In this document: positions 54,101 to 64,000 of the stretch, piece after piece
Numbering within the stretch: the first letter of the stretch is position 1
Layout: the number at the start of each line of letters is the position of its first letter
Origin: Coffea arabica
Taxonomy: Eukaryota > Streptophyta > Magnoliopsida > Gentianales > Rubiaceae
Reading direction: 5' to 3'
Assembly: GCF_036785885.1 (NCBI RefSeq)
Contig: NC_092326.1
Coordinates: forward strand, 39,952,287-40,016,286
Length of the DNA: 64,000 nucleotides
Program-made: the position numbers and the translations under genes
Notes under the pieces: generated by a model
Told to the model about the DNA's origin: nothing
What the model saw: the letters and a program-made list of their open reading frames with translations, nothing else
Database searches by the model: none

Positions 54101-54331
54101 CTTGGAGGAGATGCACTGCACAAGGTCTTTAGGAGTCAACCATTGCGGGCGTGCAAAAACAAAACAACATACCTTCCTTGCTCTTCTTCTTCTGCAAATA
54201 GCAGCAGCTGGTCATTTGCTATATTCACAATGTGCTTACAATCGTCAACGTGCTTGTCAAATAAAACTTAATCTTGATTTCTCCTGGCACATAATTCTTG
54301 CTAATGGAAAACTGTGCTGTTCATTCTTTAC
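51134..54331. other. Intergenic, mostly AT-rich
   Basis: Between the start of the CWC22-like gene and the stop of the PPR gene. About 51960-52230 carries words related to the long-TIR element at 31865-32553 (gtccatcacttttaaaag, catttcataaaatgaat). From about 53300 the sequence is less AT-rich and probably is the PPR 3' flank. No gene recognised. Confidence 0.5.
51289..51300 (-). promoter_or_regulatory. Putative TATA box of the CWC22-like gene
   Basis: aattatatatac on the minus strand, about 160 bases before the start codon. If functional it would show the copy has acquired a promoter. Confidence 0.35.
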
Positions 54332-56245
54332 TTAAATCCAAGATTGACCAGGGAGTTTCTCAATTTCCCTCTTCTGCATCAAACCCCTTAATGCAGATGC
54401 CTTGTCCCACATGTAATTGTCTGAACATGTGTTTGACAAGAGAACGTAAGGACCAGGTTCAGAGGGCTGAAGTTCAAGCAGTTTATCGTGAACCCATTTT
54501 GCCATCTCAACATTCTTGTGAAGATGGCAGGCCGATAAAAATGCATTCCAAACTGTACCAATGTGAGAGATGTCATTCTTAAAAATAAAATCCTTGATCT
54601 CATTCAGCTTACCAGCTCGACCATAAATATCCACCATAGAAGTGCAGTGTTCATCTCCAGGCTTGATACCATAAACTTCTTTCATCATTCTAAAATACTT
54701 GCAGCCTTCTTGTATCAAACCCGCATGACTACAACCAGTTAGAACTCCAACAAACGTCACTTCATTTGGTGTTATACCGTCATTTCTCATTAAGTCAAAA
54801 AGCTGAACAGCCTTTTCTCCATACCCATGGACTGCATAAGCAAATATCATAGTAGTCCAGAGCACAACATTGCGAGTTTCAGCTTGAATGAAAAATGACC
54901 ACGCATCATCTAACTTTCCACACTTTGCATACATGTCAACCATTGACGAACTGAAGAAAACATCTGGTTTATGTCCAGATTTCAGAATACGGGAATGGAT
55001 TTGCTGACCAACCTCCAGAAGTCCAGCATCGGCTGAAGCAGTAACAATGCTCGTTAAAGTTACCATGTTAACTGAAATTTTTTCATGAATCATGAATCTT
55101 AAACTCTGAAAAGCCTCTATCAGCATCCCATATTTAACATAACCCGCAAGCACTGTACTCCACAAAATCGATAGTGCTCTATGATCATGAGAAGAAATTG
55201 TTAGAAATTGACTTTTCATAATATCTTGATGCGAAATTTGAACAATTAGCTTAGCTTTCTCCATCTGCCCGCATTTACAATACATATCAACAAGTGAAGT
55301 CCTAGCAAATGCATCTCCGCTGATTCCGACCCTCAAAAGTTGACCATGAACTTGCCTCCCTAGTTCCACATTTTTCAGAGAAGCCAACAGTGCCAGTGAT
55401 ATAGAGAAAGTATATTCGTCGAAAGCATGTCCAGAGTTAACCATCTCATAAAGCAGCTCCAATGCAACTCCCTCATACCCATGCCGCAAAAATCCATCAA
55501 TTACAGTGTTCCAACTGGAGACTACTTTATCGGGTAACTTCTTGAAATAATCTAGACACTTACCCACGTCTCCTTTACTTAAACTAGAGGCCATCATTAT
55601 ATTCCAAGAAAAGTTATCCTTATCATCCATAGTCTCAAAGAACCTTTCTGCATAACCAAAAGCTCCACATTTCACATAAAGGTCAAGAATTGCATTCGCC
55701 AAGGCAACATCTAAATTCATTCCATTAATTATTATCAACCCATGAATGGCCTTTCCCAGCCAAAACCCATTAGAAACACCAGAACAGCACCTCAAAACCG
55801 AAGACAAGGTGAACCGATTTGGAGCAACAATGCCTTCGCTAATCATCTTGCCAAAGTAATCCAACCCAGTTCTGTAATCGCCAAATCGAGAAAACCCCGA
55901 TATTAAAATGGTCCAAGATCGAACATCCTTTTGAAGAATTTCATCGAACAGCTTCTGGGCATTGCGCAAGTAGTGATTTTTCACATAGAGATCCATGATT
56001 GTATTACCCACATTCAAGTACTGGGAAGTACCATTCTTCATTGCTTTAGCATGAACAAGATCAGCCCGGGGTAATTGAAGGCATTGTTGGGTAGAGTAGC
56101 TGCAACTTAGATGACATTGGTGAAGACTTAGCAGCGTTGGATTTGTAATACTAATACACTTGCTTAAGGAGCAATTGGAGGCTGCGTTGAGATTCTTTTT
56201 CAAACACACACAGCAGCCAGTGGCTGCATGATTTTTCCATCTCAT
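54332..56245 (-). CDS. Pentatricopeptide repeat protein, PLS class, E-type
   Basis: Intronless, 637 aa. PPR proteins of this class bind organellar RNA, usually for C-to-U editing, in mitochondria or plastids. The N-terminal 60 residues (Cys/Ser-rich, few acids) could be a targeting peptide. Repeats run from about residue 70: NTIMDLYVK, KDVRSWTILISGFSRFGDY, ANAILDLYVKCGAF, SSWNTVIDGFLRHGYEG, TSLVDMYCKCGQMEKA, SSMVDMYAKCGKLDDA, WTTMIFAYAVHGYGEKA and others. The E motif is GPYVLLSNTCSDNYMWDKAS. The frame stops immediately after GQSWI, where relatives continue with Glu into E+ or DYW. Codons just after the stop read VKNEQHSF, which resembles that continuation, so the stop may be a recent loss. 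A LINE sits 116 bases upstream in the same orientation. Confidence 0.87.
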   Translation of the reverse strand: MRWKNHAATGCCVCLKKNLNAASNCSLSKCISITNPTLLSLHQCHLSCSYSTQQCLQLPRADLVHAKAMKNGTSQYLNVGNTIMDLYVKNHYLRNAQKLFDEILQKDVRSWTILISGFSRFGDYRTGLDYFGKMISEGIVAPNRFTLSSVLRCCSGVSNGFWLGKAIHGLIIINGMNLDVALANAILDLYVKCGAFGYAERFFETMDDKDNFSWNIMMASSLSKGDVGKCLDYFKKLPDKVVSSWNTVIDGFLRHGYEGVALELLYEMVNSGHAFDEYTFSISLALLASLKNVELGRQVHGQLLRVGISGDAFARTSLVDMYCKCGQMEKAKLIVQISHQDIMKSQFLTISSHDHRALSILWSTVLAGYVKYGMLIEAFQSLRFMIHEKISVNMVTLTSIVTASADAGLLEVGQQIHSRILKSGHKPDVFFSSSMVDMYAKCGKLDDAWSFFIQAETRNVVLWTTMIFAYAVHGYGEKAVQLFDLMRNDGITPNEVTFVGVLTGCSHAGLIQEGCKYFRMMKEVYGIKPGDEHCTSMVDIYGRAGKLNEIKDFIFKNDISHIGTVWNAFLSACHLHKNVEMAKWVHDKLLELQPSEPGPYVLLSNTCSDNYMWDKASALRGLMQKREIEKLPGQSWI

Positions 56246-56360
56246 TATACAAGTACTAGATTTTGCAATATTTGGTCTGCAAATGGCAAAAATCGGTAGT
56301 CGCTACTGCTCTATAAAATCTTCTAGGAATACACGAGGACGGACCCAGGAGGCCTATATC
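56246..56360. other. PPR 5' flank with left copy of LINE target repeat
   Basis: The 17-base repeat cccaggaggcctatatc at 56344-56360 is the PPR-proximal copy of the LINE target-site duplication. Confidence 0.75.
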
Positions 56361-57797
56361 TTTTTTTTTTCCGAAACGATATTAGAACTATATTGATCAT
56401 CAACTAAACTTTACATTTGGAGCAAAGGCCCCTCATTTCTTTACAAAAGTGCTCAACAGCACAGAGGATTGAACCATTCCTCATCATGAATAATGCCTAA
56501 TGCATAGTCTCCAACTTTAATGCTAATATGATTATCAACTTTAGAAATTGCACAAAAAGAGCACATATGAAACAGAGCTTTTAGGCTAAGGATATCATCC
56601 ACTAGAGTATACAGTTTGATATTGGAAGCTCTTCCGGAACAGATTTGCTGAATGAGTTGCTTGTTGCAGCTCTGTATGATGACTTTCCTCCAGCCTTTGA
56701 CTACTAATTTACTCATAGCTAGCTTGATAGCCTCAGCTTCGTCCAATTGTGGACAATTGTAGCTTCTTTCATGCATTGCCCAAGCCGCCACCACCACATT
56801 TCCCTTTGACATAGCAGTCACCCCTATTCCCACCTCGCTACTGTTCGGTTTCCTTAGAGCTGCAATCTTCACTTGGACCACCTCTGCATCCTCCACTTCT
56901 ACTCTTTGAAACTGATTTGCAGCTGTTTCTACTGTGCTCAACTGCTCTTTGTCTTTGTACACTTCACAAAACTCTATCCACTCCTCTTGAGCTTTCTGAA
57001 TTGTTTTCAGAGCATGCCTTTGGTTGTTGTTGAATTCCCACTCATTCCTGCTTTTCCATACTTGCCATAAGATATTCACCGTTAGACCCAGATGTTCATC
57101 ACCAGCCTGTCTAGATCTGGCTCCTGCAATTTCATTCCACCAGTCCTTGAAGCAGCCTTGTTTCTCCCTAGCCCCCTCCCATTGCACTGGAGCTATCTGC
57201 CATACTTGCTTGGCCTGTCTGCAGTTCAAGAGCGCATGGTCCACAGTTTCCACCCCCTCCCCACAGACTTTACAGATGGGATCTCCTTTTTGCGTTCTAC
57301 TAAAGATTACTTCATTGACTGGGAGAGCATTGTTGATGCATTTCCACATGAAGGTCTTCAGTTTGTGCTTGATGTTTAATTTCCAAAGGCAAGACCACAT
57401 CTGTTTTGATGAACTGTGTCGGCTTGTACCTGCCCCATCATAACCATTCCTTTCCTGGATTACTTTTTCTTTCATAAGAACCTTGTAGCCCGTGTTCACT
57501 GTGTAATGCCCCATTGGAGAATGTATCCAGAAATTGCTATCTTCCTTTCCTGCTAAGCTGATGGGAATGCTTAAGATCTTTTCTGCATCCCTACCATTGA
57601 ACGTTCGGAGCACTACCACTTTATTCCATCTTTTATGAGTGATTAAGTCCTGAACTTTCTGCACTTTGCATTCAGGAGGTTTAGTTGTTGAGGGTCTTCC
57701 CTCTTTGTTTCCTACTATCCACTTGTCCTCCCAAATATCAGTGCTAGTACCATTTCCAATTTTCTTCCAGGTGCCTTCCTCCACCTGCTGCGTAGCT
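56361..57797 (-). mobile_element. 5'-truncated LINE (L1-type) with 17-bp TSD
   Basis: Both sides carry a perfect 17-base target-site duplication (cccaggaggcctatatc, 56344-56360 and 57798-57814). The T run at 56361-56370 is the A tail on the minus strand. The retained 1.4 kb is the 3' end of a plant non-LTR element: reverse-transcriptase-associated zinc-binding domain, then an RNase H-like domain. Endonuclease and reverse transcriptase are absent. The perfect duplication and long open frame indicate a recent insertion. Confidence 0.92.
56453..57784 (-). CDS. LINE ORF2 C-terminal part (zf-RVT + RNase H-like)
   Basis: An open frame of 443 codons inside the LINE; the first Met is internal to the original polyprotein. 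The zinc-binding region (about residues 125-200) has WKLNIKHKLKTFMWKCINN, NALPVNEVIFSRT and CKVCGEGVETVDHALLNC, the Cys-Cys-His-Cys pattern of zf-RVT. The C-terminal about 140 residues match the plant RVT_3 RNase H fold: VGIGVTAMSKGNVVVAAWAM, QLDEAEAIKLAMSKLVVKGW. The usual first catalytic Asp (in a KxNxDGA-like stretch) and the one after the third strand are not seen, so RNase H activity is doubtful. It is an element remnant, not a host gene. Confidence 0.85.
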   Translation of the reverse strand: MEEGTWKKIGNGTSTDIWEDKWIVGNKEGRPSTTKPPECKVQKVQDLITHKRWNKVVVLRTFNGRDAEKILSIPISLAGKEDSNFWIHSPMGHYTVNTGYKVLMKEKVIQERNGYDGAGTSRHSSSKQMWSCLWKLNIKHKLKTFMWKCINNALPVNEVIFSRTQKGDPICKVCGEGVETVDHALLNCRQAKQVWQIAPVQWEGAREKQGCFKDWWNEIAGARSRQAGDEHLGLTVNILWQVWKSRNEWEFNNNQRHALKTIQKAQEEWIEFCEVYKDKEQLSTVETAANQFQRVEVEDAEVVQVKIAALRKPNSSEVGIGVTAMSKGNVVVAAWAMHERSYNCPQLDEAEAIKLAMSKLVVKGWRKVIIQSCNKQLIQQICSGRASNIKLYTLVDDILSLKALFHMCSFCAISKVDNHISIKVGDYALGIIHDEEWFNPLCC

Positions 57798-57814
57798 CCC
57801 AGGAGGCCTATATC

Positions 57815-58386
57815 AAGGCGAGGTTTTTTATGAAAGGTGAATAATCACCCCTCAATAAGAAAATGTCGGAGACCATCCTGGGCTCAATGCACGATGCGTG
57901 AGTTCAATGAAGAAGATCAACAGTCCCGCCTACAAACGAACATTATTGAAAATGCCCCCTTGGGAGTTTGGAAATGCCTTTCTGCACTTCACAATCGTTT
58001 CTTGCTTGATCTTATGATTTATTAACCTTTTGCTTGCATAGAAACAGAAACCAATAACGTTGCTTAACATTAGATCCAAAGCAGGAAGGAAACCAAGAAA
58101 CCTCTAGACTAGCCGACTAAATTTAAGCCAACTAAAACTTGAAGAAACAGACATCACAAGATGTTGATAAGAGGTTCTTTTCACATTTGGATAAAATGTT
58201 GCTGCGCAATATCAAGAATGAAGAAAAATATGAACATGGTTGCGTATGCTGATATGTATACAAAAATGATTACATTTTAAAACTAGAGGCACTAGACTTT
58301 GCCGGTACTGTAATGGAAATAGATTGTCAAAGCTATTTGTGAGTTCAATGCTCCCTAAAGAGTTGAGTTAATCTACAAAATCGCGG
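57815..58386. other. Intergenic, beyond LINE to GDT1 stop
   Basis: Starts with the sequence that was upstream of the PPR gene before the LINE arrived and ends in the 3' UTR of the GDT1-like gene. No frame of note. Confidence 0.55.
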
Positions 58387-61300
58387 TCATAGCGGAGGAT
58401 AGAAATATGAAGACAGGGAAAAACCAAGGAACAGCAATCCACCAACTGTTGCAACTGAGCGCTGAGAGATCTTGGAAGCCAGCATGCTTCCCCCGATCAC
58501 TGCCAGCGATGTACAAATTGTGTGTCCTACGGTAGCCCCTGTAGCAACCCCAAATGCATTTTTGTGCGTGGCCAGCTGCAGCAACCAAAAGAGATCTTTT
58601 CATCACCAAGCATCATGATTTAACATTACAGCTAGCTTAGATGCTGTTCCCTTCATGAAGCTTAGCGTAATTTAGAAATGGAAAAGAGCTCAAAATACCA
58701 TCAGCTCAAGAAACAGGCATGCAGGGAGCTGATGAGCTTCCACAAACCAGACACAATCACAAACGCAGGAAGACCATGGCACACAATCAACATATTACAG
58801 CAAACTAAGTCACAGATGCACCTCAAGCAAGCAACAATTAGAAGCATGTGAATATGTGACAACAAACACAAACGTTATTTCAATTGCATATTATATAAGG
58901 TACTGGCCTCTGTGTGTATCTGATTGTTCGGTTTTTTTATCTAATGATGCAGAATTAATTATCTGGTCAGCTTTCACCAAAAATGATAATGAGTTAAAAA
59001 TACAACATGGCAGCAAATTCAATTCCTTGATGGACAAAAACAGCATTACAATGAAGAAATCTTACAGCAATTGTTGCTATCTGACTGCGGTCTCCCCATT
59101 CAGCCAAGAAGGTCAAAATAAATGACTGCGCAAAAACAGCAGGGAAGCAGTTATTTAAAAAAATACTATGTTGTAAGAATGATGAAACCTAATTCAAAGC
59201 AAAGAACTACTCCAGAGACTGGAATCCAAATTCATTACAATTCTTCTCCATTTTTCTTTTTTGCAAGTAATCCAAGTATCCTCAGTTGCTTGATATATTA
59301 GTTTTTTTTCTCTTTAAAGAAAAACATTTTAGAAAATTTCAAAGAAAAGAGTTTTAAACAAAGCAATACTCATCTGAATCATATATTCACTTTGAACTGC
59401 TGAGATAGAATCCACTTCAGTACATCAGAAGCTAGATCAAAGACAAACCTCCAAAAATATTGGTGTACAGAATCTAGAAAAGAATCGCCGGACTGCTGTC
59501 TTGCCTTGTCCAGATTCGAGTTTCTCTTCCACCTGACATATTTTAGGTTGTCAAAAGTCATGTTGATATTTACAAGGGAACAACAGAAAATTAATGACGC
59601 AACTGGAATATCAAAGTCATGGTAGAATAATGTTTGATTTCCACTTTTCCTCTTCATTGTTATTTCCCTCAACAGTGGGAGGGGACATAGCATGTAATTC
59701 AGCTCAAAGAACTGATCTTTCATATCAAGACAACAAGGCTATTGGGTCAATTAAACACAGACTAAACACTGGACAGATAATATTGTTCACCATAGAACAA
59801 ACCATTAGAAGCAGTAATAAAGCAATCTTCTGCTAACTCAGGTGATTGCTTTACTACTGAGGCATGCAGACAGCCATCGTGTTCCAGATCAAATTCCATG
59901 AATCAAAAGGGGAATCCTACTCATACTTCAATCTAGACACGCAAAAGTAGATAACTTTTTTTTTGTCACCGCAAAAGTAGGTAACTCAACAGCAAAACAT
60001 TAATTCTTCTATTCAGTTCAATCTCCAAATAGATCAATTAATGCTGAAACATTGGCTTTGCTGACTTACTGTCATCTTGAATAACTAGTTTTCAAGTATG
60101 GCGGTGAGTTTACTTTGGCAGAGAATAAATAAGCAAGTGAAACAAAAGGGGGCAATTTTGAGCAAATTTACCCTGAATCTGTTGGCAAGATGAACTAAAA
60201 ATCTCATGGATTTTGAGAATCCAATGAACCTAATGAAAGCAGAAGATCTTATAATTTCAACAATGTCTAACAAAACTTTAAACTGACCAAAACGGTTTAA
60301 CTAATCAACAATCAGCAGGCTGATTTGAGTGTTGCATGGATCTTAAAATAAAATTTAAAAAAAGAGATGCACAGAATATTGGTCCAAAGTGAAAAAGAAC
60401 GCAATCAGATATGCAGTCAATGATCAGAAAAACATACTTCCTCAAATTCCTTCTTCTGTGAAGATTTTGAATTCGACCTCCAAGCAATATAGAGTAACCG
60501 CAGCCCAAAAAATGCATAAAGAACTGAAATGCAAACATTGAAAATTCAAATTCAAAACAAGGTTACTAACTTCACATTAAAGAAGAAAAGAAGACAAGCA
60601 TCCCAATAACAAAATGATCAGGTCTTGAGGTTTCTAACATTCTGATTTATCTGCTTTTATCACGAATAGACATGTAACTGCATGAAATACAGTATAAAGA
60701 TTGAACAACCAAATGGCAGTTAAAAAGGAAAAGTGCCATTGCAAAGTCAAAGAAACAAGAGAACGATATCCTACCAAGTCATCGAATCATGGCCAAATTC
60801 CTTTTAACAATCATCGTGCCAGATATATCAAAAAAAGAGTTCAAGTAGAAAAACTAACATCAAAAAATGGTCCTAGAATAATGAAAAGTAATATGATAGA
60901 TCCACTAGACTATTTGCATCAATATCTTGTAATTCGACCAAGCTAGAAATTAAATTTACAATAGAACTGTAGAACAGTTTAAAGCTTCATCCTTTCCATG
61001 CAATCTAATGTTTCCAATAATATTGAATGCATATGTCAAAGAAGTCGAATGAAAATTTGTCATGCAAAATGAATTATACACCCAGAAAGGGAAAATATAA
61101 AATTCCAGTTGACATAGCAACACAATCAAAAGCAGAAAACTACAAACCTGTGGCTGCACTGTTTGTATGCTTCCTTGATATCAAGTTTGGCACAATCCTA
61201 CCAAGTCCAGTCGAAAGTACCTAACCATGGGCATAAAACATCCAATCTCATTATTCACTCAAAAGTAAATAAACTACTGAACATTGCACTTAACCAAGAC

Positions 61301-62869
61301 GCCATCAAGGTGACTTTTTGCAGCACTAAATGCAGCATAATGAGAACCTAGAATGTAGGATGAAATGAACACACTGCAGAGGTAATGACCGAAAGGGTAA
61401 ATAAGCAAACTTACTGTCATCACAAACAAGGCACTTAGTGCACCAGATAAAACAATGGACTTGGGATGACGCATCGCCATTAGAGCTGCTATTATGAAAG
61501 TCTCATCTCCAATCTAGTGAGAAGTTAATAAAAAATTGTAAGGGCAAAGAGAATTGCCGTTAAGGGAAAACAAGAAAGAATGAAGTTTGTTAAGTGAAAT
61601 CACTAACCTCACTGACAAGAATCATGGAAAAACTTGCAAAAAATGCATCAAAAATCCCAAGACCGGATTCCAATTCAACACCAAGACCAACAGAACCAGA
61701 ATTGTACCCATCCCTTGTAATACCAGTCTTGAGTTTGTCCACAAAAATCTGTCAACAAAGTTTTAAAAAACCATCAAAGCCTGTTTTTTAAGTGAAACAA
61801 AAAGAACACTGAAGATAAATATGATTTGCTGATTGAACTCCAGAGAAACCTGTAATCACAATCCCACCATTTAATATCGATAATGCATTAACGCTCTCTC
61901 CTGACACATTATATCTCCTAACACATAAAACAAGTAAATAAACAAACAAACCAAAAAAAAAACCCCAATTTCAAACTTAATCACCTTGCTCCCATTCTAG
62001 GCAATGAATCCATGGTAAATAGTCACATAGAAACCTGTACAAACACCTCTGATAACTCTCAGTTTTACAACACTAACAGCCCAGATATACCTAAAGCTGC
62101 AGTTTGTTGAATCAATGACATGGAAATACAATAGGAGTAAAGGATGGCACAGAGAAGCAAGAAAATTCCCAATCTTCTTTTTTTCCTCCATGAGTAGTGG
62201 GCAGATAAATCATTGTACGATCTGAAATGGTTAAGTTTGTTGCAAACACCAGGCAGCAGAGCTAATAACAAAGTTCCTCTCTTCCTTTCAAAACGTGCAA
62301 ATCTCTAATCCTACTTGTGATCTCATGGTGTTAACAATGGCACAGTTTAGCTGCTGACACACAAAAATATAGGAAAAGGAGGGTCAAAGCTTCAGTTTTA
62401 TGAACCCCTACAATAAAATTTTTCCTTTCTCCCTTCAATTTAGTTCATTCTCTTTGTGAATTTCAATTTCCATTTACCTTTTTTTTTCCTGCCCATCTGT
62501 ATAACTAAATCAACTAAAGCACAAGAACTATTCAAGAAGGCAATTCTCCACGAATCATTGAAACCCAGAAGCATAGATAAAAGACCAGTACATATACTCA
62601 CTTTACTTTTCCGGCCTAGATCTCGAATAGCCCGTGTTGCCTCCTCTCTTTCAGATTCCTAAATCCAGACAAGTAATAACATCATTACACAAAAAAAATA
62701 CAGTACTTAAGCAAGCAATCTACTCTGCCGTCCTGTAAAAGTATGTATTTACACTTACCTGAGCAGAAATTGGAGTGAATAAAACAAAGAGCACAATGAA
62801 GAGCAATGGCAGACAAACAAATTGAATTCTTTTTCGGGTGTTTGATAACAAACCCATGACTTTTTTCAT
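58387..62869 (-). CDS. GDT1-like (UPF0016) Mn2+/Ca2+ transporter
   Basis: Nine exons: 62759-62869, 62602-62658, 61608-61748, 61415-61513, 61148-61220, 60438-60523, 59449-59532, 59066-59125, 58387-58575 (900 nt, 299 aa), all GT-AG. Family members (yeast Gdt1, human TMEM165, plant PAM71/PML) exchange Mn2+ and Ca2+ against protons in Golgi, chloroplast or other membranes. Residues 1-37 form a cleavable-looking signal (LLSNTRKRIQFVCLPLLFIV, FVLFTPISAQ), suggesting the secretory pathway and the GDT1-like 3 type. The two family signatures are present: SEIGDETF (E103, D106) and AEWGDRSQ (E226, D229). About seven hydrophobic segments include ILVSEIGDETFIIAALMAM and VATVGGLLFLGFSLSSYFY, the C-terminal one. 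A second in-frame Met is at residue 5. Confidence 0.92.
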
Positions 62870-63465
62870 CTTTCTTGAAGAGGGTAGGATTCAGAAGCTG
62901 AGAATCTGGGATTCCAAAGTCCTGCTGTGACTAATGAGGAGGAAAAAGGACGGTCTGCTTGCTCTTTTGGGGTCCCTTTTGTCGAAGCGATAAAAGGAGT
63001 TAAATATTAATAACAATCAAGAAGGGAAATGGGATCCACGAGGAATCTTCATAAAGATCTAAACCAGCACTAATCACCAAGGCAGAAGGAAGAGGAGGAG
63101 AGGAGACCCTGGGAACTCTGGCATCCAGCAAGATCTCCCCTAAGCCTGGCTTGAATATGAGAGCTCATGTTTATTTATTAACCAGCTTTTTCTTTTTAAT
63201 TCATAAATCTTGTGCTAGTTTTTGCTTCTTAACAGGATTAAAAAGTACGGGTAACAAACAAACAAAAGAATAGTTTAGTGAAAGTTTCGGAAGTAGTTGA
63301 AAATTGGAGAGGCCGGCGGCCACTCGCAAATTACAATAATGGTCCGCGTGAGGGGGTAAAAGAGGAATTGGAGACGTATAAGTGCAATTTTTGCAGAAAT
63401 GGTTGAGAGTGGCGGTTGGTTTGGACGGTGAGTTTCTTAGGCGTTTCGTGTTAACATACTGTAAC
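62870..63465. other. GDT1-like gene 5' flank
   Basis: Holds the promoter and 5' UTR of the GDT1-like gene on the minus strand and A/T-rich DNA up to the Helitron terminus. No other gene seen. Confidence 0.55.
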
Positions 63466-64000
63466 ACTAGTGTGAATATCCGTACTACGCATGATGCTGA
63501 TATTATTAAAAAAAAAAAAATGGTGAACAAATAAAGGTAAAAAAATTGAACCAACAAAATTTAAATGTAATATCTGTTTAACAATAGTTTGAAATATAAT
63601 AGAATGTGTATATCATTCAAGAACTGTCTTTTTTCGAAAGATGGATCCTGAAAAAAAAATTTAAAATTTATATTAAAAAAAGGAATGATATATTTCTACA
63701 AATGAATGTAATTGAATGTTGTTAAAATGAAATACTTATAAATACTAAGCATTCGATTTGATAATCTTTCTTGAAGGTGCGAACACTCTTCACACCAATC
63801 CACTTTTAGTACGAAAGCCAAAATTAATGATTTAATTAACTATGTTGAATTTTGTGGAGTGTGTACTACAAATGAAAATCCACGATCTTTGACGATATAA
63901 AAAACTGTATATTTACCATGATCACGCAAAAGTATTGGTGATGCGAATGGCTGTCAAACTTAAAGAGAGGCAATATTTTCATTTCTTTGATCTAGAAAAA
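63466..64000 (-). mobile_element. Helitron 3' portion, copy 2 (runs off window)
   Basis: Read on the minus strand the element ends catgcgtagtacggatattc, acactag, then T, the same terminus as copy 1 at 34778. Upstream it matches copy 1 in blocks such as tggattggtgtgaagagtgt and gattttcatttgtagtac. Opposite orientation to copy 1. Its 5' part lies outside the window. Confidence 0.6.

Noticed and set aside
53879-54139. Minus-strand frame downstream of the PPR stop as a possible DYW domain
   Set aside because: It lacks the HxE and CxxC zinc-binding motifs of a DYW deaminase.

Overview
The window is nuclear DNA of a flowering plant. Genes carry short plant-type introns, intergenic DNA is AT-rich, and the families include a UGT71-type glycosyltransferase, group I WRKY, type I MADS-box, PLS-class PPR, plant-type seipin, RIC/CRIB and PFA-DSP. 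A eudicot, perhaps an asterid, fits best, but nothing fixes the genus. There is no operon structure, CRISPR array, rRNA or recognisable tRNA gene.

Layout. 1-5.7 kb: repeats only (two SINE-like insertions, an inverted pair of Tourist-like MITEs, a poly-C run). 5.8-10.6 kb (+): isopentenyl-diphosphate isomerase, six exons. 11.1-12.6 kb (-): intronless UDP-glycosyltransferase. 12.6-16 kb: repeats including a hAT-like MITE. 16-17.7 kb (-): seipin, two exons. 19.9-23.0 kb (+): group I WRKY, five exons, one intron probably GC-AG. 25.1-26.1 kb (+): type I MADS-box gene. 27.1 kb (+): possible orphan gene. 31.3 kb (-): small C2H2 zinc-finger protein. 31.8-36.8 kb: MITEs and the 3' end of a Helitron. 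36.9-39.2 kb (-): atypical dual-specificity phosphatase, five exons. 43.1-43.7 kb (+): gamma-glutamylcyclotransferase-like protein. 44.6-45.4 kb (-): ROP-interactive CRIB protein, three exons. 46.9-48.9 kb: a hAT-like MITE and a near-perfect 87-bp palindrome flanked by a 9-bp target duplication. 49.5-51.1 kb (-): intronless CWC22-like protein. 54.3-56.2 kb (-): PPR protein ending at the E motif. 56.4-57.8 kb (-): 5'-truncated LINE with a perfect 17-bp target-site duplication, just upstream of the PPR gene. 58.4-62.9 kb (-): GDT1-like transporter, nine exons. 63.5-64 kb (-): second Helitron copy, running off the window.

The genes are unrelated housekeeping, signalling and regulatory loci and do not form a pathway cluster. 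The IPP isomerase and the glycosyltransferase next to it could both touch isoprenoid metabolism, but nothing in the sequence links them. I do not see a novel multi-gene system. The points most worth following are the intronless CWC22 paralogue, the PPR gene whose frame stops at a conserved position and whose 5' flank took a recent LINE, the GC-AG intron, the palindromic MITE, and the Helitron pair.

Exon boundaries were set by hand from splice consensus, reading frame and remembered family sequence. All multi-exon models sum to whole codons.
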